This document shows, in pieces, positions 46,624 through 53,084 of a DNA stretch of 64,000 bases. The notes beneath the pieces were generated by a model. That model was not told the DNA's origin and searched no databases. It saw only the letters and a program-made list of their open reading frames with translations. Each line of letters begins with the position of its first letter. Positions within the stretch are counted from its first letter, which is position 1. Source of the DNA: Flavobacterium sp. TR2 (GTDB lineage: Bacteria; Bacteroidota; Bacteroidia; Flavobacteriales; Flavobacteriaceae); the NCBI RefSeq assembly GCF_025252405.1, contig NZ_CP104307.1, positions 372,001 to 436,000 on the forward strand, given 5' to 3'. The position numbers and the translations under genes are program-made.

Positions 46624-48651
46624 ATGAGCATCTTAACACAATATTTCAACACCAAACATAACACCGCGCCTTTTTCGCAGATAAAAATCGAAGATTACGT
46701 TCCTGCTTTTCAGGAAGGAATCGCTTTGGCTAAAGCCGAAATTGATGCGATTGTAAATAATCCGGAGGCACCCACTTTTGAAAACACAATCGTGGCAATG
46801 GATTTTTCAGGCGATATTTTAGATCGTCTTTCGAGTATTTTTTTCAATTTAAATTCGGCAGAAACGAATGACGAAATGCAGAAAATTGCTCAGGAAGTTT
46901 CGCCTTGGCTTTCAGAATTAGGAAATGATATTCGCTTAAACGCGGAATTGTTTGCACGTGTAAAAGCCGTTTACGATCAAAAAGAAAGTTTGAATCTGAA
47001 TGCAGAGCAAACGACTTTATTAGACAAAAAATACAAAAGTTTCTCCAGAAACGGAGCGAATCTTCCAGAAGACAAGAAAAACCAATTAAGAGAAATCGAC
47101 AAAGAATTATCGAAATTGAGTTTACAGTTTGGCGAAAATGTTTTGGCAGAAACCAACAATTTCGAATTGCATTTAACCGATGAAAAAGATTTATCAGGTT
47201 TGCCTGAAGGAACTATCGAAGCTGCCCGATTATTAGCCAAAAATCAGGAAAAAGAAGGCTGGATTTTCACTTTAGACCATCCAAGCTATGTTCCTTTTTT
47301 GACTTACGCCGATAATCGCGAATTGCGTAAAAAAATGGCTATTGCTTTTGGAGCAAAAGGTTTTCAGAAAAATGAATTCAACAATGAAGAAAACGTTCTG
47401 AAAATTGCGAAACTGCGTCATGAAAGAGCCAATTTATTAGGCTATAAAACGCACGCTCATTTTGTTTTGGAAGAAAGAATGGCCGAAAGCCCGGAAAAAG
47501 TTTTTTCTTTTTTAAATGATTTATTAGCAAAAGCGAAACCAGCCGCTCAAAAAGAATTTGCTGAATTAACCGCTTTCGCGAAAGAGCTGGACGGAATCGA
47601 AAAATTAGAAAAATGGGATGGCGCATATTATTCAGAAAAATTGAAACAACAGCTTTTCAATTTAGATGATGAAAAACTGAAACCTTATTTTCAATTAGAA
47701 AAAGTTTTGGACGGTGCTTTTACAGTTGCCCAAAAACTATACGGATTAACTTTTACAGAGGTTTTTGATATTGATAAATACCACGAAGAAGTTACAACTT
47801 ACGAAGTGAAAGATGCTAACGGCGATTTAGTTTCGATTTTCTATGCGGATTTTTTCCCAAGAAAAGGAAAAAGAAACGGTGCTTGGATGACTTCATTCAA
47901 ATCGCAATATGTAAAAGACGGTGTAAACGAAAGACCGCACATTTCGAATGTTTGCAACTTTACAAAACCAACAGAAACAAAACCTTCGTTATTGACTTTT
48001 AATGAAGTAACAACTTTATTTCACGAATTCGGTCACGGTTTACACGGAATGTTGGCCGATACGGTTTACCCAAGTTTATCAGGAACTTCTGTTTACTGGG
48101 ATTTCGTAGAATTGCCAAGCCAGATTATGGAAAACTGGTGTTACGAACCAGAAGCTTTGGCTTTGTTTGCCAATCATTACGAAACGGGAGAAATTATTCC
48201 GATTGAATATGTTCAGAAAATTAAAGAAAGTGCAAGTTTCCAAGAAGGTTTGGCAACATTGCGCCAGTTAAGTTTCGGATTATTGGATATGGCATGGCAC
48301 GGACAAGACCCAACTAATATTACCGATTTAAAAGCTTTCGAAATAGAACAATTTGCCAACACACAATTGTACCCTGATGTGAAAGAAAATGCGATGAGCA
48401 CTGCATTTTCGCACATTTTCCAGGGCGGATATTCTTCTGGCTATTACAGCTACAAATGGGCAGAAGTTTTAGATGCCGATGCTTTTGAATATTTCCATGA
48501 AAATGGAATCTTCAATGAAGAAATTGCGAAAAAATTCAAAGACAATGTACTTTCTAAAGGAGGAACAGAACACCCAATGACTTTGTACAAACGTTTTAGA
48601 GGCCAAGAACCAAAACCTGAAGCTTTGTTGAAAAGAGCAGGATTACTTTAG
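46624..48651 (+). CDS. M3-family metallopeptidase (oligopeptidase A / Dcp type)
   Basis: Zinc peptidase that degrades oligopeptides in the cytoplasm (no signal peptide). The HExxH zinc motif is in TLFHEFGHGLHGML (about residues 463-476), with the third ligand in the following helix (WDFVELPSQIMENW). 675 residues is typical for peptidyl-dipeptidase Dcp and oligopeptidase A. The C-terminus has the expected SHIFQGGYSSGYYSYKWAEVL segment, here shown in part. It starts 36 bp after the toxin gene but is probably unrelated to it. Confidence 0.92.
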   Translation: MSILTQYFNTKHNTAPFSQIKIEDYVPAFQEGIALAKAEIDAIVNNPEAPTFENTIVAMDFSGDILDRLSSIFFNLNSAETNDEMQKIAQEVSPWLSELGNDIRLNAELFARVKAVYDQKESLNLNAEQTTLLDKKYKSFSRNGANLPEDKKNQLREIDKELSKLSLQFGENVLAETNNFELHLTDEKDLSGLPEGTIEAARLLAKNQEKEGWIFTLDHPSYVPFLTYADNRELRKKMAIAFGAKGFQKNEFNNEENVLKIAKLRHERANLLGYKTHAHFVLEERMAESPEKVFSFLNDLLAKAKPAAQKEFAELTAFAKELDGIEKLEKWDGAYYSEKLKQQLFNLDDEKLKPYFQLEKVLDGAFTVAQKLYGLTFTEVFDIDKYHEEVTTYEVKDANGDLVSIFYADFFPRKGKRNGAWMTSFKSQYVKDGVNERPHISNVCNFTKPTETKPSLLTFNEVTTLFHEFGHGLHGMLADTVYPSLSGTSVYWDFVELPSQIMENWCYEPEALALFANHYETGEIIPIEYVQKIKESASFQEGLATLRQLSFGLLDMAWHGQDPTNITDLKAFEIEQFANTQLYPDVKENAMSTAFSHIFQGGYSSGYYSYKWAEVLDADAFEYFHENGIFNEEIAKKFKDNVLSKGGTEHPMTLYKRFRGQEPKPEALLKRAGLL

Positions 48652-48694
48652 ACTTTCTTAGATTTTTAGACTTCTTAGACTATTAAATATTTTT

Positions 48695-48726
48695 AAAACC
48701 GACGTAGAAATACTTCGGTTTTTTAT
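48695..48726 (+). terminator. terminator after the M3 peptidase gene
   Basis: Stem AAAACCGA/TCGGTTTT with a 12-nt loop followed by TTTTATTT. Confidence 0.7.
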
Positions 48727-48782
48727 TTGGTTTTACTTTAACTATCTTCGTGTTTTAAATCTTAATCTTACAAATATCTGCC

Positions 48783-49442
48783 GTGAAAAAATATTTTAAA
48801 ATAGCCCTATATCTTGCAATTATTGGATTAATTGCCATTGTTGCCGTAAACTATTATGTAAAATCTTCAACCAAAACTAAAATTTATTATTCGGTTAAAA
48901 AATTTCCGAAGAATGATGTCGGAATTATTTTTGGAGCTGGAATTAACGGAAATCAGCCAAGCAAATATTTAAAAGATCGTTTGGATGCCGGAATTATGCT
49001 CTGGAAAGCAAAACGCATTAATAAAATTCTGCTTTCGGGAGATAATGGCCGTGATGAATATGATGAATTAACTGTAATGAAAAATTATTGCTACAATCAT
49101 GGTGTTGATACCACAAAGATTTTCATTGACTATGCAGGTTTTGACACCTATTCGACGATGTACCGTGCAAAACATATTTTTAAGATTAAAAAAGCTACTT
49201 TGATTTCGCAAGAATATCATTTAAACCGTGCCATTTATATTGGTCAAAAATTAGGAATCAAATCGGTTGGTTATTCTGCAAACAATGGAGAGTATCTCGG
49301 ATATAAGTATGTTTGCTTTAGAGAATACGGTTCTATTTTCAAATCCTTTTTTGATGTTCTGAGAAATCGTCAGCCCCGTTTTTTAGGAGAAGAAATTAAT
49401 ATAAACGGAGAATCAAATTATTCTAAAGAAGATAAGCGATAA
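48783..49442 (+). CDS. SanA/YdcF-family (DUF218) membrane-anchored protein
   Basis: A 219-residue protein with one N-terminal membrane anchor (IALYLAIIGLIAIVAVNYYV) and a DUF218 domain: DVGIIFGAGINGNQPSKYL, the KILLSGDNGRDEYDE motif and TLISQEYHLNRAIYIG. SanA in enterobacteria contributes to envelope barrier function. The start is GTG at 48783; no ATG precedes the anchor in frame. A TATCTTCG box lies about 35 nt upstream. Confidence 0.85.
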   Translation: MKKYFKIALYLAIIGLIAIVAVNYYVKSSTKTKIYYSVKKFPKNDVGIIFGAGINGNQPSKYLKDRLDAGIMLWKAKRINKILLSGDNGRDEYDELTVMKNYCYNHGVDTTKIFIDYAGFDTYSTMYRAKHIFKIKKATLISQEYHLNRAIYIGQKLGIKSVGYSANNGEYLGYKYVCFREYGSIFKSFFDVLRNRQPRFLGEEININGESNYSKEDKR

Positions 49443-49446
49443 AAAT

Positions 49447-49477
49447 AAAGCCCGAAATATTCCTATTTCGGGCTTTT
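49447..49477 (+). terminator. bidirectional terminator between sanA-like gene and hicB
   Basis: Stem AAAGCCCGAAATA/TATTTCGGGCTTT between two convergent genes, with T-run on the plus strand and the hicB stop codon touching it on the other side. Confidence 0.85.
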
Positions 49478-49826
49478 AATTTAAGATTTCCTCATGCTTG
49501 ACAACATAAGACAATGCTTCTTTTACAATCTCATTTAAGTTCAATCCTTTTTTTGTTGCCAAAAGGGATATTTTTTGATGCAATTCCTGTGATACTCTAA
49601 CATTAAAAGAACCTTTATAAGTTTTATCTGGAGCTTTATTCAATAATTTACACGTTTCTAAATAATCGTCAACAGCTTCTTTAAATGATTCTTCTAATTC
49701 TGTAACCGAAGATCCCTCAAAAGTGACTAAATCATTTATCCCTTGAATTTTCCCAAAGAATATTTTATCATCTGCAGAAAATTCTAGTGTTCCAATATAT
49801 CCGTTATATTCTAAATAGTTTTTCAT
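49476..49826 (-). CDS. hicB: HicB-family antitoxin
   Basis: Antitoxin of the HicAB module: an N-terminal HicB partial-RNase-H fold (YNGYIGTLEFSADDKIFFG, then VTFEGSSVTELEESFKEAV) plus a C-terminal ribbon-helix-helix-like DNA-binding domain (FNVRVSQELHQKISLLATKK). I start at the ATG at 49826 (MKNYLEYNGYIG, 116 residues); the frame continues 11 codons upstream into hicA. The gap to hicA is 1 bp. HicB probably represses the operon and neutralises HicA. Confidence 0.92.
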   Translation of the reverse strand: MKNYLEYNGYIGTLEFSADDKIFFGKIQGINDLVTFEGSSVTELEESFKEAVDDYLETCKLLNKAPDKTYKGSFNVRVSQELHQKISLLATKKGLNLNEIVKEALSYVVKHEEILN

Positions 49827-49827
49827 C

Positions 49828-50070
49828 TTACAATTCCAAATGTTCAATAATAATATCAAGCTGATAGCTTTTCAAAACCTTCTGCGGATGCGGTTCATGC
49901 AAACTTATAATCTGTTTATTTTCATTTACAAATTTTCTTCTTGAACCACCTGTTTTTCCTTGTGAAATCTGCTCGTATCCAAAATATTTTAAAACTTTCA
50001 CCATTTCATCCCAAGAAAAATCCTTAGGCTTTGATTTTAACTTTTCAATAAGTTTATCAATCTTACTCAT
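49828..50070 (-). CDS. hicA: HicA-family mRNA interferase toxin
   Basis: An 80-residue protein with a dsRNA-binding-like fold. The segment GYEQISQGKTGGSRRKF and the active-site histidine region IISLHEPHPQKVLKSYQLD match HicA toxins, which cut mRNA independently of ribosomes. It precedes hicB, the usual order for this class, and ends 1 bp before it. All key residues look intact, so the module should be functional. Confidence 0.92.
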   Translation of the reverse strand: MSKIDKLIEKLKSKPKDFSWDEMVKVLKYFGYEQISQGKTGGSRRKFVNENKQIISLHEPHPQKVLKSYQLDIIIEHLEL

Positions 50071-50172
50071 ACAAATTTATTATTTAATTTTTCATTCGCA
50101 ACTATATTTCAGTTACAAATAAAAAGTAAAGAACAAAAATAAGAAAAATCATTCAAATAGGCAGCTTCAAAT

Positions 50173-50205
50173 AAAAAGACCCACAAGAATAACTTGCAGG
50201 TCTCA
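50173..50205 (-). terminator. terminator after the antiporter gene
   Basis: On the minus strand AGACCTGCAAG pairs with CTTGTGGGTCT (one mismatch), followed by TTTTTATTT. Confidence 0.75.
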
Positions 50206-50236
50206 AAGATGATTTTTGATCTTTAGTCTATTATTG

Positions 50237-51499
50237 CTACTCTTTCTCTAAAACTTTTTTTGCCAATTTCCCAACGGTCAACCCTTGCACTACAATTGAG
50301 AACAAAACAACGATATAAGTTACCTCCAGCAATAAATTTTTATATTCTCCTTCTGGCATAGAAAGCACAAGTGCGATTGACACTCCTCCACGAATTCCTC
50401 CCCAAACTAAAACCATCAAAGAGCCTTTGTTATAGGCAGATTTTATTCCAAAGAACTTAAAGATATCAAAGAATTTCCACGGCAGCACTATAGCGGTTAA
50501 CCTTGAAAACAGTACGATAAAAATAGCTACAAGACCTGTCAGCAATTGTTTGTTCAAATCTGGCAGCAATAATAATTCGAAACCAATAAATAAAAACAAT
50601 ACCGCATTTAAGATTTCATCTATAAGCTCCCAAAATTTCCCAAGGTAATCTTTGGTTACTTCGCTCATGGCGACTTTTTTACCATAGTTTCCAATAATTA
50701 GTCCCGCAACAACCATCGCAAGCGGGCTAGAAACGTGTAGCGCTTGAGCAACTAAAAATCCTCCTGTTACAATAGAGAGCGTGATTAAAACCGAAACTTT
50801 ATAATCATCGATTTTTTTCATGACTTTTGATGCCGTAAATCCAAAAACGCCTCCCAATAAAAGCCCTCCGATTCCCTCTTTTATAAACAGCCAAGAAATT
50901 GAACTAAAAGTCACATCAAATGTTGGATCGGTTGCCATCTTTAAAACTACAGCAAACATTACAACCGCTACTCCATCATTAAATAAAGATTCACCAACGA
51001 TTTTAGTTTCTATTCTTTTAGGAACTTTAGCTTCCTTTAAAACTCCCAACACCACAATCGGATCGGTTGGAGAAATCAGGGTTCCGAAAACCAAACAAAA
51101 TACATAAGGAATATTAATTCCGATAAGTGGCGCAATATAATAAAGCAGCATCGAAACAATTAAGGCAGACAACACTACACTTACCGTAGAATAAATCATA
51201 ATAGGAACTTTTTGCTCTTTAAGATCAGACATATTTACGTGCAAAGCTCCAGCAAACAAAAGAAAGTTTAACATCGCTCCCATTAAGATTTCATTGAAAT
51301 CAAATTGCTTGATTAGATCAAAAAAGTGTTTGGTGGTTGCAGGAAAATAAGAATCTCCCAAAAGGCGAATTCCAACTGAAACCAGCATAGCAATAATCAT
51401 GATTCCGATGGTTCCCGGAAGTTTTAAAAATCTTAGATTTAAATAGGCGAAGAAAGATGCCAATACGATTAGCACCGAAAAAGTGTAGTATAATTCCAT
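50237..51499 (-). CDS. sodium:proton antiporter (CPA1/NhaP type)
   Basis: A 420-residue inner-membrane protein with 11-12 hydrophobic segments. The CPA1 ion-binding motifs are present: LISPTDPIVVLGVLKEA and GESLFNDGVAVVMF (the ND pair of NhaP/NHE antiporters), plus VLVWGGIRGGVSIAL late in the protein. It exchanges Na+ (or K+) for H+. No long cytoplasmic C-terminal tail. A TATTTTTG box (51515-51522) precedes the ATG by 15 nt. Confidence 0.92.
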   Translation of the reverse strand: MELYYTFSVLIVLASFFAYLNLRFLKLPGTIGIMIIAMLVSVGIRLLGDSYFPATTKHFFDLIKQFDFNEILMGAMLNFLLFAGALHVNMSDLKEQKVPIMIYSTVSVVLSALIVSMLLYYIAPLIGINIPYVFCLVFGTLISPTDPIVVLGVLKEAKVPKRIETKIVGESLFNDGVAVVMFAVVLKMATDPTFDVTFSSISWLFIKEGIGGLLLGGVFGFTASKVMKKIDDYKVSVLITLSIVTGGFLVAQALHVSSPLAMVVAGLIIGNYGKKVAMSEVTKDYLGKFWELIDEILNAVLFLFIGFELLLLPDLNKQLLTGLVAIFIVLFSRLTAIVLPWKFFDIFKFFGIKSAYNKGSLMVLVWGGIRGGVSIALVLSMPEGEYKNLLLEVTYIVVLFSIVVQGLTVGKLAKKVLEKE

Positions 51500-51514
51500 A
51501 AAATGTGATTTTTA

Positions 51515-51522
51515 CAAAAATA
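51515..51522 (-). promoter_or_regulatory. -7 box of the antiporter gene
   Basis: The minus strand reads TATTTTTG. The -33 partner is imperfect (TTTT at about 20 nt). Confidence 0.45.
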
Positions 51523-51769
51523 GCTGCATCATAATTTAATCGAAAATTTCAAGGTTTGAATTAACATAACTTTATAATTCGTTAAATATGTTTCAATTAT
51601 TTTTGAAAGAATAAAATGAAGAAATCATAATAGCATTCTTGAAAAAGCATCTTACCCATTTTCTTTTGAAAAGAAATAAGGTCTTAAAAGAAGTTTCTGA
51701 AAACAATATTTAATCTTTTTCATTTCACGCAGATTCAACAGATTTTTAGCAGATCCAAAATATAATTTC

Positions 51770-51898
51770 AATTGCCTCTAGCTTTAGCTGGAGGTTAAAT
51801 TTAGTTTCTGATCTAGGCTTTAGCCAAAAGGAGAAGTTTGGCTAAAGCCTTTAGACATTCGGTGATTATTTCTCCCTCAGCTAAAGCTGGAGGCAATT
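51770..51898. repeat. nested long inverted repeat (GCTTTAGC family)
   Basis: The outer arms AATTGCCTC...GGAGG (51770-51794) and CCTC...GAGGCAATT (51875-51898) pair over about 24 bp with one mismatch and one bulge. Inside, AGGCTTTAGCCAAA (51815-51828) pairs perfectly with TTTGGCTAAAGCCT (51837-51850). The result is a long two-tier hairpin without coding potential. Confidence 0.8.
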
Positions 51899-51948
51899 CA
51901 TAAAAAATGGATAGCTATTCTTTTGTAAATGAATTTTCTCATTTTACG

Positions 51949-52070
51949 GTTTGCGTGAGGGATAGGAGCTTGCTACCGAAGTAGCGCGGATAGCCCGACC
52001 CCGATAATACAAGCGGGCAAATAAGCGCAAAGTAATTTTGCCCTCTTGTATTATCGGGGGCACGCCCAAA
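51949..52070 (-). ncRNA. structured element, copy 1 (candidate RNA)
   Basis: On the minus strand: GGGCGTG closing arm, a long stem (52000 side CCCCGATAATACAAG, 22 bp with one mismatch) capped by a loop containing ACTTTGCGCTTAT, then TCGGGCTATCCG, a GCTAC-TTCG-GTAGC hairpin with the stable cUUCGg loop, CTCCTATCCCTCACGC, where CACGC pairs back to GCGTG. It begins 6 bp after the stop of the UbiA-like gene, on the same strand. The same architecture recurs at 56100-56217 with a different but still paired central stem. Confidence 0.6.
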
Positions 52071-52076
52071 CTATTT

Positions 52077-52889
52077 TTATAAAAACATCACCATAAGCCA
52101 CCAAAAAATTGGAACGCTTTCTACCCAAAAAGAAGTATAATATTTGGAACGATTAGGGTTGGCGAAAGCAATAAACAGCATCAGCATTGTAACCATAATC
52201 AAATTTATTACGGCATCATGATAATTGAATGTTGTGATAAAAACTTCTAAAAACCAAAACGGAATCAATAATAGAAAGCCTAAAAGTTTTGTCTTCTTTA
52301 CTCCTATTGTCTGCGGTACGGTTTGCAAATGCGGATCGTCATTGGCCAAATCTAAAATTTCGAAAACCAGAATCAGCACAAAAACCAATATAAACCGCTG
52401 AATACATTTTATAAAGAAATCTGTCGTAAACGGAATTTCGGCATTTATTAGAGGCAAAACCAAAGTAGCTCCAACCCAGCATAGTGCAACAATGTAAATT
52501 TTTACTCCAGCCCAATTTCTAGCATTTTTTCTATTGGGGAAAAAAGGCAAAGTATAAAGTGCGGTTATGGCAAAAATTCCAACAGAAACAATTTGGGTAA
52601 TTAGCTTTAAATGGAAAAAATAATAGCCAACCAAAATAAGAGATATAAAACTCAGGACGGCAATAATTTTCAGCTGAGTTCCAATCGGATTTTTCTTTAC
52701 GCGAACCAAAGCATCATATTTCACAAAATTGTACCCTACGATTGTTCCAAAAAAAACAAAGAGCGCCATGGGCTCATCGTATTGAATATGAAACACATGA
52801 AAAGTAATATGAACTAGAGCATAACACGATAAAGCCACATGAATACTGCTATTCAGATAAAAATCTAAGATGCGTTTTGATACTATCAT
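52077..52889 (-). CDS. UbiA-like prenyltransferase-family membrane protein
   Basis: A 270-residue protein with about eight membrane helices. The region EILDLANDDPHLQTVPQTIG resembles the second Asp-rich motif and following helix of UbiA prenyltransferases (DxxxD...T.p...G). The first Asp-rich motif (NDxxD) is not clear; the matching place reads YNFVKYDAL. So it is a divergent UbiA-family member, possibly without prenyl-transfer activity. It is divergent from gcvP, with its promoter close to the ATG. Confidence 0.65.
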   Translation of the reverse strand: MIVSKRILDFYLNSSIHVALSCYALVHITFHVFHIQYDEPMALFVFFGTIVGYNFVKYDALVRVKKNPIGTQLKIIAVLSFISLILVGYYFFHLKLITQIVSVGIFAITALYTLPFFPNRKNARNWAGVKIYIVALCWVGATLVLPLINAEIPFTTDFFIKCIQRFILVFVLILVFEILDLANDDPHLQTVPQTIGVKKTKLLGFLLLIPFWFLEVFITTFNYHDAVINLIMVTMLMLFIAFANPNRSKYYTSFWVESVPIFWWLMVMFL

Positions 52890-52893
52890 ACCC

Positions 52894-52921
52894 CAAATCT
52901 AATCATTTATTAACAAACCAA
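52894..52921 (-). promoter_or_regulatory. promoter of the UbiA-like gene, -7 box 4 nt before the ATG
   Basis: The minus strand reads TTG, exactly 17 nt, TAGATTTG, then GGGT and the ATG. It is a full TTG-N17-TAnnTTTG match and predicts a start of transcription at the first base of the start codon. Confidence 0.65.
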
Positions 52922-52985
52922 GTCTTTGATTATAAATTTGATAAAAAATGAAGTTAAAAATACCTATTAAATTATTAATAATACT

Positions 52986-52993
52986 TAATTTTG
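52986..52993 (+). promoter_or_regulatory. possible -7 box of gcvP
   Basis: TAATTTTG matches TAnnTTTG, 91 nt before the gcvP ATG. No good -33 partner was found. Confidence 0.35.
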
Positions 52994-53008
52994 CGCCACA
53001 AAAAACAA

Positions 53009-53054
53009 CACATTTACTTTTAAATGTGATTCGTACAGCAAAATGGTGCACGAA
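53009..53054 (+). promoter_or_regulatory. two small hairpins in the gcvP leader
   Basis: CACATTTA-CTTT-TAAATGTG is a perfect 8-bp hairpin (53009-53028). It is followed by TTCGT...GCA / TGC-ACGAA (53030-53054). They lie between a possible promoter and the gcvP ATG. They do not match the glycine riboswitch, and could be protein-binding palindromes. Confidence 0.4.
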
Positions 53055-53084
53055 CACATTAATTAAAAAAACTTAGATAGCTAC

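Larger units (their letters stand above)
51500..52076. other. 577-bp non-coding region with two structured repeats
   Basis: From left to right: antiporter promoter, AT-rich sequence, a nested hairpin (51770-51898) and the structured element copy 1 (51949-52070) that abuts the UbiA-like stop codon. I see no coding frame of interest. Confidence 0.7.

Noticed and set aside
52986..53084. Glycine riboswitch upstream of gcvP
   Set aside because: The leader is too short (~90 nt) and lacks the conserved purine-rich core of the glycine aptamer; only two small palindromes are present.
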